From assembly GCF_013340305.1 (NCBI RefSeq), contig NZ_BLVP01000009.1, positions 1-51,203 on the forward strand: DNA of 51,203 bases, written 5' to 3'. The stretch is from Desulfovibrio psychrotolerans. GTDB lineage: Bacteria; Desulfobacterota; Desulfovibrionia; Desulfovibrionales; Desulfovibrionaceae. The notes beneath the pieces were generated by a model. The model saw only the letters and a program-made list of their open reading frames with translations. It was not told the DNA's origin and did no database searches. Shown piece after piece: positions 1 to 8,725 of this stretch. Position 1 is the stretch's first letter. Each line of letters starts with the position of its first letter. The position numbers and the translations under genes are program-made.

Positions 1-279
1 CAGGCCACGGCAGCGGTTCGCAGTGGTCAGTGTAACCCCGGCCTCCACAGTCAAATTGCGGGCGTTGACCACCACCATGTCGCCATCCTGCACGGACGGC
101 ACAAAGATCAGCCCGGCAGTATTGGTCCAGCCTGGCATAGGCACCCACGACACGCCGTCAAACGACTGCTCGGCACCGGCGGCAGCAGTGAGGCGCAGAT
201 GCCCGTCACTCCCATCGCCGAACCAGTTACGCAGGCCGGAATTGTCCAAGGCTGCAGCGGGATGTCTGAAAACACTCAT
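1..279 (-). CDS. Glycine-rich phage adhesin / tail fibre tip protein, N-terminal part only
   Basis: The start codon at 279 shares its A with the TAA of the upstream fibre gene (TAATG), so the two are translationally coupled. Only the first 93 codons are in the window. They are almost the same as the first 92 residues of the complete adhesin at 39315-40448 in the second prophage (shared start MSVFRHPAAAL and the stretch PMPGWTNTAGLI). By that homology the missing part is probably a glycine-rich receptor-binding domain at the tip of the tail fibre. The truncation is caused by the window edge; nothing suggests gene decay. Confidence 0.75.
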   Translation of the reverse strand, partial: MSVFRHPAAALDNSGLRNWFGDGSDGHLRLTAAAGAEQSFDGVSWVPMPGWTNTAGLIFVPSVQDGDMVVVNARNLTVEAGVTLTTANRCRGL

Positions 280-896
280 TACGCCACCACCTGCATGTTG
301 AGTGCGGCAAAGCCGCGAATGACAGGCGAGCCCACGGTACCGCGCACCGAGAACATGACTAAATCCTCCGCGTTGGCGTCCTGCGTCACCTCCAGCGCTG
401 TGCCGCCGGGCCAGAGGACCGATGCCGGAAGCGCGATGGACCGCCCCCCGGTCGCGTCCTGCCGCACGGTCAGCTCATAGGTCGCACCGGGTTGTGCGTT
501 TGTCAGGGTAATCGTTGTCACCGCATCAACCAGCGTGATCACAGCGACAGGATTGGCACCCATGTCCCACGTTACAGCGGCGTCAACGGCAACCAGCGTG
601 GATACGGGATAGCGCTGGCCACGCAGCCATTCGTGGGGATCAGGGAGAAGATCCACAATCTCTTCTGTGAGGTGGACGTGATCGTCGGGGGCCATGCTGG
701 CGATGACCTGCGCCAGCTGGGTCAGGTCTTCCTCATTCGGCGTGAGACCGGCAGCCACGATGGCGGCCATTATTTCGCGCATGGGGTGCTCAATGGCCTC
801 GGCTGCCACCGGAGAACCTTCAATTCCGGCGGCCAGATTCTCCGTGACGTATCCTTCGTTAGGATCGGCCGCGCCGATGGGCGGTACATATTTCAT
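279..896 (-). CDS. Phage tail fibre protein (short)
   Basis: A 205-residue protein downstream of the DUF2313 baseplate gene, the usual place for the tail fibre in Mu-like phages. Residues 1-70 are specific to this gene. From the HVHLTEE motif (about residue 73) to the end it is 116/133 identical by my count to the C-terminus of the 443-residue fibre at 40448-41779. It probably links the baseplate to the adhesin encoded directly downstream. It is much shorter than typical Mu-like fibres, so it may be a shortened fibre or an adaptor. The Shine-Dalgarno AAGGAGACATC lies just upstream of the start. Confidence 0.75.
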   Translation of the reverse strand: MKYVPPIGAADPNEGYVTENLAAGIEGSPVAAEAIEHPMREIMAAIVAAGLTPNEEDLTQLAQVIASMAPDDHVHLTEEIVDLLPDPHEWLRGQRYPVSTLVAVDAAVTWDMGANPVAVITLVDAVTTITLTNAQPGATYELTVRQDATGGRSIALPASVLWPGGTALEVTQDANAEDLVMFSVRGTVGSPVIRGFAALNMQVVA

Positions 897-907
897 ATGA
901 TGTCTCC

Positions 908-1507
908 TTAATCCTGATAGGCGATGACAAGTTCAAGATGCGCCGGATTCATGCGACGGAGCAGGCATTCCAGATCCGTGGCACGCACTATGCGGGTCAG
1001 TCTGTCACCGGCGCGGGATGATCCGCACCGGAAACGCTGGATACGCGGGCCGTTGATAGTGACGCGCCATACCAGCCGTTCGATGTGCCCGCCGCCCAAC
1101 ACGTGGCCGCAGCGGGATCGTCCGCAGATGAAGGGACGCCCGCGCCCGATGATGGTCACTGAATAGCCAAGCCGTTCCGCCAGCCTCTGAAAATAGTTGA
1201 GACTGAGGCCGTCCTTTTGCGTCAGCGCCGCCCACAGGGAGCGCCGACGTTCGCCCAGCGACGTGGCCACGGATGCCGTGCAGGCATCCGGTAACCCGGC
1301 GAATGCTTCCCACTCGCTCAGCAGTTCCAGTGTGGTACGGGGGTCGGTCTCCTCAATCAGGTCCGTGCAGCGGCCATCCACACGCGCCATGTCACCAGCG
1401 ATGCCCGCCAGCAGCAACGTCAGCACGGCATCGGGATCACGCGGCCAGGCATCGCCAAGCGGCAGCAAGGCCTGCATCTGGATCAGGTATTGGTCTGCAT
1501 TAGGCAT
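908..1507 (-). CDS. Baseplate wedge protein, DUF2313/YmfQ family (Mu gp48-like)
   Basis: A 199-residue protein with the family N-terminus (LLPLGDAWPRDPD) and a C-terminus ending in NPAHLELVIAYQD, typical of YmfQ/Mu gp48 proteins. In contractile tails this family works with the gpJ-like wedge protein at the baseplate periphery and helps connect the fibres. The start overlaps the stop of the gp47 homologue (TAATG), which indicates translational coupling. The order gp46-gp47-gp48-fibre is exactly that of Mu. A cluster of Cys, Gly and Arg around residues 125-140 is unusual but not interpretable from sequence alone. Confidence 0.88.
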   Translation of the reverse strand: MPNADQYLIQMQALLPLGDAWPRDPDAVLTLLLAGIAGDMARVDGRCTDLIEETDPRTTLELLSEWEAFAGLPDACTASVATSLGERRRSLWAALTQKDGLSLNYFQRLAERLGYSVTIIGRGRPFICGRSRCGHVLGGGHIERLVWRVTINGPRIQRFRCGSSRAGDRLTRIVRATDLECLLRRMNPAHLELVIAYQD

Positions 1508-2577
1508 TATTCGTCATTCCCCCAATCCACGCCGCCATAGACGGCCATGATGCCCGCGGAGTGCTCCACATTGGTCGTGGGACTGAGCAGGACGTGGTCA
1601 TGTTCCCCTGCGGCCGTAGAGATAACTTCGCGCACATGGCTGATGAGGATGGTGCCGCCGGGTTCGGACTCGGCTATGACCATGGCCTGCAGCGCTGCTT
1701 CGATTGCCAGTCGGACACTGGGGCTGGAGGGTGTCAGATCCCGGATTTGGAAGACCAGCGGAGCGGCCATCGGGGCAAAGACAAGGGGTTCGCAACCGGG
1801 AGGACAACGGTCCGGGTGACTGAGATACTCCTGCACCTCGGTCACTTTAGCAGCGTCCGGGATAATGGAGTCAGCAGCATCGCAGACAAAAGCCAACCCC
1901 ACCGTGCCACGCCCAACATAGCGGGGATACGTCCATGCTCTGGTCACACCGGGAACCTGCTTGGCCCACGTTGCATAGTCATTGGTAGCTCCACCTTTGG
2001 GCGGGGCCTGTACATAGGCCCGCAGACGGCTGCGCAGGGCTTCCACGGTTTCGATCTCGGTTCCCCCGGTCAGGCCGGATGCGCCCACGATGGCAGCTGA
2101 CTGGACACCGGAAATGGTGACGGACAGCCGCAGGGTTGTGCCTGCGGCGCAGTTGCCCGCTGCGCCCGCGTTGACAGCTTCAATGGATACCATGGCGGTG
2201 CCGCCGGTAACGGCCATTTCGTCCGAGGTCTGATATTCCGTGCCGTCCGTGCGCTGCAGCAGTGTACCGGCAGGCACAACCGTACCGGACAGGCCCGTCA
2301 GGGTGATGATACCCGTTGCTGCCGTTGCGGCCTTGCGAGGCACACCCCACCAGTTGGCATGACGCACCAGGTGAGCCTCATCCGCCGTATCGGGAATGAT
2401 CTGTTTAGACAGATAATCCAGATAGCCATATAACCCGTGCTGGGTTCCGCCCACGGCACGTGCCGTCACAGCCACATCGGCTGCGGGCAGGCGGGCCGAG
2501 GAGGATTCCATGCGGGTGTCAATATCGCTTTCGATGCGCTCGGCCAGTGCGGCAAGCGTGGGGCGTTTGAAACTCAC
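1507..2577 (-). CDS. Baseplate J-like wedge protein (Mu gp47)
   Basis: 356 residues, the usual length for Mu gp47/P2 gpJ proteins. The central region carries the family signature TLLQRTDGTEYQT followed by GLTGGTEIETVEALRSRL and PPKGGATNDYATWAKQVPGV. It forms the baseplate wedge around the central hub. Its start overlaps the end of the gp46 gene by four bases and its stop overlaps the start of the gp48 gene, consistent with one coupled late operon. Confidence 0.93.
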   Translation of the reverse strand: MSFKRPTLAALAERIESDIDTRMESSSARLPAADVAVTARAVGGTQHGLYGYLDYLSKQIIPDTADEAHLVRHANWWGVPRKAATAATGIITLTGLSGTVVPAGTLLQRTDGTEYQTSDEMAVTGGTAMVSIEAVNAGAAGNCAAGTTLRLSVTISGVQSAAIVGASGLTGGTEIETVEALRSRLRAYVQAPPKGGATNDYATWAKQVPGVTRAWTYPRYVGRGTVGLAFVCDAADSIIPDAAKVTEVQEYLSHPDRCPPGCEPLVFAPMAAPLVFQIRDLTPSSPSVRLAIEAALQAMVIAESEPGGTILISHVREVISTAAGEHDHVLLSPTTNVEHSAGIMAVYGGVDWGNDE

Positions 2578-3026
2578 AACGGCCTCCTGAATGTTTCCGT
2601 AACGGTTGTGCCATCCGCCAGTGTAATGGAGATGGTCAGAACCAGTATGCCTGTGGCATCAGCTGCCCATGCGGCTGTCACATCAACGCTGGTTGCCCAG
2701 CCTCCCGTGATCAGCCATTCCAGCGCCTCGGCGGCATACGCCTGCGCACGACGCGCTGTTTCCGCTGTCTGCTTTTCACGGGAGAGCAACCACAGCCTGC
2801 TGCCGGTGACCCACGGCGCGCCCTCCGGGGCTTGTGCGGGAGGCAGGATATCGCCCCACCAGCCCCGGCGGTTGCCGAAGCCGGTCGCCCCGTCCGGAAG
2901 CGCATCATCGTCATGGGCACGGGCGTCCGTGAACAGGCTAATCACGATGGCCCTGCGCAGTCCGCCATCGGCAGCCAGCAGGCCCCGCTCCAGAGGCGCT
3001 TCAAGGGTGTACTCGCTTGCTCCCAT
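2574..3026 (-). CDS. Baseplate wedge protein, Mu gp46 family
   Basis: 150 residues with the family hallmarks: an aspartate-rich N-terminal half with GFGNRRGWWGD near residue 50, then an alpha-helical stretch (SREKQTAETARRAQAYAAEAL) and a beta-rich C-terminus describing a linear function of the type TLADGTTVTE. In Mu and P2 this protein (the gpW/gp25 equivalent) initiates baseplate wedge assembly. It starts directly after the stop of the spike gene and overlaps the gp47 gene by four bases. Confidence 0.88.
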   Translation of the reverse strand: MGASEYTLEAPLERGLLAADGGLRRAIVISLFTDARAHDDDALPDGATGFGNRRGWWGDILPPAQAPEGAPWVTGSRLWLLSREKQTAETARRAQAYAAEALEWLITGGWATSVDVTAAWAADATGILVLTISITLADGTTVTETFRRPL

Positions 3027-3716
3027 TTACGCCCCCTGCGGCGGGTCGGTCGGCCCGCCGTTGTCGTTTTCATCGTGTACGTGGCCACGCAGGCTAACCG
3101 TCCCGGCAACCGCATCCGCATCAGTAGTAATATTGCCCGTGGTGTGCTGCGTGCCCTGAAACAGAGCGGCGGAAGTCCCTTCCCCCACGCCGCACGATGT
3201 GAACGCAGGCGTGCTGACCGTGGCCCCTGCGGACGCAGTGAGCGTCAGCTGGGCCGTGGCCATGTCGATACTTTCGGTAGCGGACACAATCATCCGCTTC
3301 GTCTCCATGGTGATGTCTTCGACCGCGCTGATCCGCGCGTGCACTGTGGTCAGTTCCACGGTCCGGCCCCGTTTGAAGATCAGGCTGTCTCCTTCGTCGG
3401 TATACAGGGCCACCTCTCCCGATTCGAGACCGCGCAGCCGGAACTGCCGGTCCGCGATGGCCACCACTATGCCGGAAGAGCGGTCGCCTCCGACGAACAT
3501 GACGGCGGCCTCCATGCCGGGCAGCGGGTTGGAGGTGAAGCCGTAATGCTCGAAGCATTCCAGCCCATCCCGCGTTTCCCCGGCCAGCAGACCGGCCTGC
3601 AGCGCCTGAACACGCCGGGAGGAATCCACAAGGCGGACGACGGCACGCGCGACCATGAGCCGCACGCGCTGCACCAGCGGCGCACACAGACGGTTAAAAT
3701 CGTCACGGTTCATCAC
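3027..3716 (-). CDS. Baseplate spike protein V (Mu gp45)
   Basis: 229 residues. The N-terminal half resembles the OB-fold of gpV/gp45 (GLECFEHYGFTSNPLPGMEAAVMF, then VIAIADRQFRLRGLESGEVALY). The C-terminal third is a repetitive beta region of the triple-helix spike type, ending in an HVH motif near residues 212-214. In Mu and P2 spikes such HxH motifs coordinate iron at the membrane-piercing tip. The gene overlaps the upstream hub gene by four bases (ATGA). Confidence 0.9.
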   Translation of the reverse strand: MMNRDDFNRLCAPLVQRVRLMVARAVVRLVDSSRRVQALQAGLLAGETRDGLECFEHYGFTSNPLPGMEAAVMFVGGDRSSGIVVAIADRQFRLRGLESGEVALYTDEGDSLIFKRGRTVELTTVHARISAVEDITMETKRMIVSATESIDMATAQLTLTASAGATVSTPAFTSCGVGEGTSAALFQGTQHTTGNITTDADAVAGTVSLRGHVHDENDNGGPTDPPQGA

Positions 3717-4801
3717 GCATCCTCCTCATCCCAGCCGCGAGCCCCGGTGGCTTTTTCGGGCTCGGCCAGTACAGCAAAGGCGGCGGCGCGGGCCACGGTG
3801 AGTTCCGTCACAGTTCCTTCGCGATCCGTCTGTCTGAACTGGACCTGCGTGATGATCCAGCGCCCCGAAAGAGACAGCAGATCATCCTGCAGGGTAACGG
3901 TCTGGCGGGGACGCCACAGTGCTCCAGACGGATTTTTCCAGCCCGGCACGCTGTATACGGCCTGCGCCGCGCGGGCTGCCCGAGTCTTGGCTTCATGGTC
4001 TGCACGGCTTGCCAGAGTGGGACCGCCAGCCTGCGTCTCCGCCACCAGCACCAGCGGCCGGTGACGGGGAACTCCCGGATCGGTAGCGCTGCCGCTGGGA
4101 GCGGTGATGGTATCCGCATCTTCCAGATCGTCTGCATCGGCACCGCCATCAGCGTGCGCCATGGCCGTATAGGCCGAGTAACGGTCCGCCATGGAACGGG
4201 TGCATTGACCGGAGAGTATGTTCACCCCCGGCTGCAAGGTGGCCACGGGTGCGTCTTCGGTCACGGTATCGATGATCAGGCCGCCCAGCCCATCGGACCA
4301 CGCCATGAGGCCCCGCTGGCGCAACATGCGTTCCAGCGTGGCCGCCACGGTATCTCCGGGATTGGTCGCAAAGCGGGCAAAGGGAGTGACGGAGGCGGCT
4401 GCGCTGCGGGCCGAGACGCTAATGCCGAATGGCCGACACAGGTCCGATGCTATGGCCGCCAGCGTCCGGTCCCGCCAGTCCTGCACCGGGGCACTGCAGT
4501 CCACGAGGTCACCGGCCTTGTCTCTGCCGCGCAGGGAGGTTCGGCGGCTGGCATCATCATAATCGCGGGCCACCTCGTCTATGTAGCCGGTGACAACGGT
4601 TTCCCCGTCGATACGCACAGTACAGGCATCGCCTTCGGTAACTTTCAGACGCTCACGCTGGCCATGCGCAATCCACGAGTCTGTCAGGCTGACGTCAAAC
4701 TGGCCGGACAGGCGGTCAATGGCCAGCGTGATGGATACATCCTTCCAGCCCTCGTGTATTTCCGTGCCGACATGCAGGTGCACCACGTTTTCATTTGCCA
4801 T
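3713..4801 (-). CDS. Baseplate hub protein (Mu gp44 / P2 gpD-like)
   Basis: 362 residues beginning with the hub-type N-terminus (HLHVGTEIHEGWKDVSITLAIDRLSGQFDVSLTDSW). The next segment, DGETVVTGYIDEVARDYDDASRRTSLRGRDKAGDLVDCSA, is typical of Mu gp44 and of gp27-like hub rings. The hub forms the ring that holds the spike and joins it to the tube. The start overlaps the gpN-like gene by eleven bases. The C-terminus is acidic (RGWDEEDA). Confidence 0.9.
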   Translation of the reverse strand: MANENVVHLHVGTEIHEGWKDVSITLAIDRLSGQFDVSLTDSWIAHGQRERLKVTEGDACTVRIDGETVVTGYIDEVARDYDDASRRTSLRGRDKAGDLVDCSAPVQDWRDRTLAAIASDLCRPFGISVSARSAAASVTPFARFATNPGDTVAATLERMLRQRGLMAWSDGLGGLIIDTVTEDAPVATLQPGVNILSGQCTRSMADRYSAYTAMAHADGGADADDLEDADTITAPSGSATDPGVPRHRPLVLVAETQAGGPTLASRADHEAKTRAARAAQAVYSVPGWKNPSGALWRPRQTVTLQDDLLSLSGRWIITQVQFRQTDREGTVTELTVARAAAFAVLAEPEKATGARGWDEEDA

Positions 4802-5969
4802 TACGTTTCACCTTCAACGTTCTGCCTCCGGGCACAAACCCAGGATGGCGGATAATGGTCGGGTTGCGGGCCAGCATATCCGCTTCCCGAGATGCATCGC
4901 CGTAGTATCCGTAGGCTATTACGAGGGACGGCAGTGTTGCCCCCGGCGTAAGGTCTGCCAGCCGGGCAAGGTCCGCTCCCCGCGCCGTTATGTCCCGCAC
5001 TACGGCGGTACGCAGGGTGTGCAGTGCCTCGTACAGCGGGTCCGATGCCGTGGTCATGGCCATATCCAGAGCCTTGGCCACCTGCTGACGCACCTCCACG
5101 GCATCCTCGTACACATCGAAATCCATGTGCGCCGTGGCCCGCGCCGCCTGCACCACAGCCAATCCGGATGTCAGGTCCGCCAGTGCCGCTTGGTTGACGG
5201 CATCCTGCGCGGAAGTATCGGTTAGAGTAGGACGAACCGGAGCCATGGCAGCCAGTTCGGTTGCCGCTGCATAACGGCTGACGCCGCCGTTGGCCTTTGC
5301 GGAGGTCCCCGCCATGAGTGCGGAAACCACCCCGAGCAACCCATCAGCCAGCGAGTGGGGAGCATCCAGCAAGGATACCGCCTGTCGGCGGATATTGAGC
5401 AAGGATCGCTGGGCCGCCGGAGTCGTCCACGAGGTTGTCCGGGCACCATCCAGCCATGCCTCAACGGCTGCCAGCGCCGTGGTGCGCAGGATGTCCGGCC
5501 CGGCCACTGAGAACCGTTCCGGAAAGTCGTCCACATAGGCGACTTCGGCACTGTCCGCAGCCCTTGCTGTCAGGGCCGTGGTATCAGTACGGCTGGAATG
5601 TCCGCCTTCGGCATCCTCCACAAAATCGATGCGCCAAGCCACATAGCCGCCCATGTCCAGACGCTCCGAGGCGCTGAATGTGCGCACTACCACGGTATGC
5701 GAGAGGCCCCACGGGTCCACGTATTCACCGGGCCCCGGCTTTTCCAGCGCGCCCAGCAGGGTGTTGCGCGAACCGAGGTATTCCGCTCCGAACTGGAACG
5801 CCTCCACAGACAACTGGCGGGCCTTGCGCCCCATATCCTCGTTGCTCGGCTCATCCCGTTTGGGATACTCGTGCGTGGCCACGCGCCGACCGCCCGCATA
5901 CTGGCGGCTGGACACCTCAAACGGGATGCCCCGGAACGATGCCGGACGCAGGTTGTCACGCCATGCCAT
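4791..5969 (-). CDS. Mu gpN-like tail/DNA circularisation protein
   Basis: 392 residues with an N-terminal domain of the DNA_circ_N family: start MAWRDNLRPASFRGIPFEV, then GGRRVATHEYPKRDEPSNEDMG and EYLGSRNTLLGALEKPGPGEYVDPWG. In Mu, gpN is a tail/baseplate hub component, and the family also occurs as a protein that protects or circularises injected DNA. The central part is helical and alanine-rich, and the last 50 residues are basic. It lies between tape measure and gp44, as in Mu. Confidence 0.9.
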   Translation of the reverse strand: MAWRDNLRPASFRGIPFEVSSRQYAGGRRVATHEYPKRDEPSNEDMGRKARQLSVEAFQFGAEYLGSRNTLLGALEKPGPGEYVDPWGLSHTVVVRTFSASERLDMGGYVAWRIDFVEDAEGGHSSRTDTTALTARAADSAEVAYVDDFPERFSVAGPDILRTTALAAVEAWLDGARTTSWTTPAAQRSLLNIRRQAVSLLDAPHSLADGLLGVVSALMAGTSAKANGGVSRYAAATELAAMAPVRPTLTDTSAQDAVNQAALADLTSGLAVVQAARATAHMDFDVYEDAVEVRQQVAKALDMAMTTASDPLYEALHTLRTAVVRDITARGADLARLADLTPGATLPSLVIAYGYYGDASREADMLARNPTIIRHPGFVPGGRTLKVKRNGK

Positions 5970-5978
5970 GCCGCACTC

Positions 5979-7841
5979 CTAATTTGCTCCGGCCATGAGC
6001 GGGCCGGTGCGCGCGTTGATAGTCACGTTGGCACTGTCCGACCGCGTTACGACGCTGGAACCGGCAGGCAGGCCGCGAACCACCAGTTCGATGGTATGGC
6101 GCAGGGTTCTGGACGATCCGGCACTTTCGGCCTGCGTGGCTCTGGCCGTGGTCTGTGCGCCGTGTGCCTCGGCAGCCTCCGCACCGGCCCCCATGCGGGG
6201 CAGCGGCTGCTTGCTGCCGGAAGCGGCGTCCATGCTTGCACCCATGCGAGGCATTGCCTTGCCCGTATTGGCCGGTGCTGAGTCCCCCTCGGGAACGGAC
6301 GGTGCATCGCCTCCGATGCCCAGCCATTTGCCTACGGTGTCGAACATGGGGCTCATCTTGTCCCACAGCGCACCGATCCAGCCGAAGAAACTATCCCAAT
6401 AGGGGCGCACCGGCTCCCATATGCTGCTGAAGAAGGCGGCCACAGGTTCCCAATGATCTATAAGGTACGCCGCCCCGAGGCCGATGAGCGCGATGGCGGC
6501 ACCTATGGGTGTTGCCATGAAGGACGCGGACATAATGCGCCAGGCCGTACCGACCAGCATGATGGCGGGTGGTAGTATGGTGAGTGCCGCGCCGAGGCCG
6601 ATCAGCGTGAACGTAAATACCGGCGAGGCTTCGGCTGCATCGGCAATAAAACCGATGAACGGGGTAATCACATCCATAACGGCACCGAGCGGGGCAAGGA
6701 AGGATCGGCCTATGGAATCACCCAGCCGGGACAAAGCGTTGTCGAAGGCCTTGGTCTTCTCATTAAACTGATCCATCATAATGCCGTACTGGCTGTCCAC
6801 AGTACCCGCACTTTCAGTCATGATCTGGTGCTTCAGCGTCTTCAAATCCTCAAGGTCAGCCAACACCGGCTTGAGAAAATTCTGCACCTGCGCATCTCGG
6901 AATATCTGACCAATTTTGAAAGGATCGCCGCCTGTTTTGGCCTTGACCGCGTCCAACACATCTTCCAGCGGGTTGCGGCCTTCGGCCCATGCCTTGCGGA
7001 TGATGGCCTTGATGTTGATCCCGGCCTGCTTGGCGTTCTTCAGCGTTTCCGGTGAGGACAACGCCCGCATGAAGTTGGCCATGTTGTTGGCGGCTTCACC
7101 GGGATCTGCCGCGCCGCGTTTGGCGATCTGGAGTGATGCAGCCAGCGTGCTGACTGCTTCGCTCCCCTGCAGCTTCAGCGCTTTAGCTCCGGCACCAAGC
7201 ATGGGGAAATACTTGGCCATGTCCTTCAGTTCAAAGGCTCCGGCATTTCCCGCATATGCCAGGCGGTCCAGTTCGTCGGTGAGTGCCGTGGGGGCGACCC
7301 CCAGTGTCTCAACCAGCACGTAGGCCGTGTCAGCCAAGTCACCTATATCCGCCTGCGTACCCGAAGCCGTACGCCCGATACCATACAAGGAATCCTGCGC
7401 CTTGCCCGCATCCATTCCCGCGCTGACCAGCTTGTTGAAACCGCGCTCCAGGTCGATCACAGATTGGTTCGTTGCAGACGGCACGGCCAGTTCCCGCAGA
7501 CGGTCACGTAGCTCCGCTACCTGCCCTGCGGACATGTCTGCCGTTATGCCGGTTACCGCTAAGCTATGTTGCAGATCGCCAGCCATAGTCACGGTCTTGC
7601 GGATTAGCATGAGTGAGCCTATAGCCTGACCAACTTGAGCCATGTGCCCCTGTAGGTCGTCCGATGCGCCGCTCAGGCTCCGCATTTGGCGATCTGTAGC
7701 TCCCAGCGATGCCCCCAACTGCAGGGATCGGTCGGAGAGCCGGGTCATCTCCGACCCGGCTGTGCCGAGGGAAGACCGGAAGCCGCCTGCAAGAGCGGCC
7801 CCGATCATGATATTAAGCGCCATCTGGCCGGAACCGAGCAC
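5979..7841 (-). CDS. Tail tape measure protein (Mu gp42)
   Basis: 620 residues, in the right place between the tail chaperone and gpN. The start is a GTG at 7841, chosen because AGGAGG lies five bases upstream. The protein has an N-terminal helical part, a TP901-type core (IGRTASGTQADIGDLADTAYVLVETLGV to KYFPMLGAGAKAL), and hydrophobic segments near residues 395-460 (FTLIGLGAALTILPPAIMLV, IGAAIALIGLGAAYLI). These features are typical of tape measures, which set tail length and insert into the host membrane. Its length is moderate, which predicts a tail of ordinary length. Confidence 0.92.
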   Translation of the reverse strand: MLGSGQMALNIMIGAALAGGFRSSLGTAGSEMTRLSDRSLQLGASLGATDRQMRSLSGASDDLQGHMAQVGQAIGSLMLIRKTVTMAGDLQHSLAVTGITADMSAGQVAELRDRLRELAVPSATNQSVIDLERGFNKLVSAGMDAGKAQDSLYGIGRTASGTQADIGDLADTAYVLVETLGVAPTALTDELDRLAYAGNAGAFELKDMAKYFPMLGAGAKALKLQGSEAVSTLAASLQIAKRGAADPGEAANNMANFMRALSSPETLKNAKQAGINIKAIIRKAWAEGRNPLEDVLDAVKAKTGGDPFKIGQIFRDAQVQNFLKPVLADLEDLKTLKHQIMTESAGTVDSQYGIMMDQFNEKTKAFDNALSRLGDSIGRSFLAPLGAVMDVITPFIGFIADAAEASPVFTFTLIGLGAALTILPPAIMLVGTAWRIMSASFMATPIGAAIALIGLGAAYLIDHWEPVAAFFSSIWEPVRPYWDSFFGWIGALWDKMSPMFDTVGKWLGIGGDAPSVPEGDSAPANTGKAMPRMGASMDAASGSKQPLPRMGAGAEAAEAHGAQTTARATQAESAGSSRTLRHTIELVVRGLPAGSSVVTRSDSANVTINARTGPLMAGAN

Positions 7842-7856
7842 ACCTGCCTCCTGTCC

Positions 7857-8054
7857 TTATCTGTCGAGCGACATGTCCCGTGCGAGGCGCAGGGCCTCCG
7901 CGTGGTACATGAGGAATTCCATCATCCGCATAGTCTCTATTTCCCGCCTGCCCCATCCGGCGACATGGCCGAGTTCGAGCGCGGCTCGGCGGACACTGCC
8001 GCGTGGGGCGAGAGAAAACGGTGCAGAGCCCGCTGCAGTTGCGCGTAGTCGCAC
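7857..8054 (-). CDS. Probable -1 frameshift extension of the tail assembly chaperone
   Basis: This open frame lies in the -1 frame relative to the chaperone gene at 7937-8326 and overlaps its 3' end. It runs to just before the tape measure gene. The last part (IETMRMMEFLMYHAEALRLARDM) looks like real helical protein. This is the G/GT or E/E' arrangement of contractile tails, where a minority -1 slippage product is needed for tape-measure assembly. No perfect slippery heptamer is present; the four-T run at the CGT-TTT codons (near 8019) is the best candidate I see. The start given is only the first ATG of the frame; the real product would be a fusion. Confidence 0.5.
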   Translation of the reverse strand: MRLRATAAGSAPFSLAPRGSVRRAALELGHVAGWGRREIETMRMMEFLMYHAEALRLARDMSLDR

Positions 8055-8326
8055 GAAGGCAGCTTACGCAGGGCTTCAGCAGGTACACCGCACAGATGAG
8101 CGATAAGGCGCAACTCGTACTGTCCCTGCGTAGAGCCGGGCATGTCCACGACAATCTGATCCTCCACGAACGGTTCGCGCAGGGTCAGTTGTGTGTAGGT
8201 CGCATCCCCCACCTTGAAGGGGCGGGAAAGCGGTACGGGCACGGGAGGCAGGGCGCTCGACTCGCTGACCTGTGCCGGCGTGCCGGATGCCGCCTGCTCT
8301 ATCCTTTCTGCATTCTGGTCCTTCAT
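7937..8326 (-). CDS. Phage tail assembly chaperone (Mu gp41 / P2 gpE-like)
   Basis: 129 residues. The core FKVGDATYTQLTLREPFVED and the following YELRLIAHLCGVPAEALRKLPSCDYAQLQRAL segment are typical of the E/gp41 tail chaperone families, which bind the tape measure while the tube polymerises. The N-terminal 30 residues are low-complexity. An AGGAG ribosome site precedes the ATG. The 3' part overlaps a -1 frame extension, as expected for this gene class. Confidence 0.85.
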   Translation of the reverse strand: MKDQNAERIEQAASGTPAQVSESSALPPVPVPLSRPFKVGDATYTQLTLREPFVEDQIVVDMPGSTQGQYELRLIAHLCGVPAEALRKLPSCDYAQLQRALHRFLSPHAAVSAEPRSNSAMSPDGAGGK

Positions 8327-8335
8327 TGTTTTCTC

Positions 8336-8689
8336 CTAAACGGGTTCCGCGGGAGCCCCGGTAAACTTTACTTTCATTTTGCCGCCTTCGCCTTCGCTGA
8401 GCTCCAGCACGTCTTCCAGGAAGGCCTCGCGGATCATCCACGTGGTGCCTATATCCGCCCGGAAGGTGATGGTGGCATTGGTGATATTGCGGATGGCTTC
8501 CACCGGCGTGTCCTTGGACACATTCACCTCGCATTCGAGAGTGGCGGGCACCATTTCTTCGGCATAGCCGACGCTGTTGCTGCCCTGCACGGGTTTGCGG
8601 GCATAGCCGCCCAGAGTGATCTTGGCGGATCTCTGTGTGTCCAGCGTGTTGCCGTCGTAGGCGATTGTCGCACGACCGAGGTATTGCAT
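8336..8689 (-). CDS. Tail tube protein (Mu gpM-like)
   Basis: 117 residues, the usual size for Mu M/Phage_tail_tube_2. The N-terminus (YLGRATIAYDGNTLDTQRSAKITLGGYARKPVQ) and the LECEVNVSKDTP segment fit the family. It forms the inner tube of the contractile tail. It sits between the sheath gene and the tail chaperone, as in Mu. A CAGGAGC ribosome site precedes the ATG. Confidence 0.9.
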   Translation of the reverse strand: MQYLGRATIAYDGNTLDTQRSAKITLGGYARKPVQGSNSVGYAEEMVPATLECEVNVSKDTPVEAIRNITNATITFRADIGTTWMIREAFLEDVLELSEGEGGKMKVKFTGAPAEPV

Positions 8690-8725
8690 GATGTGCTCCT
8701 GTTGTAGGTTGGTCCGTATGGTGCG

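Noticed and set aside
7813-8154. 113-codon ORF in the third frame across the tail chaperone end
   Set aside because: The -1 frame ORF ends properly before the tape measure and has protein-like sequence; this one is Arg/Pro/Cys-rich shadow sequence.
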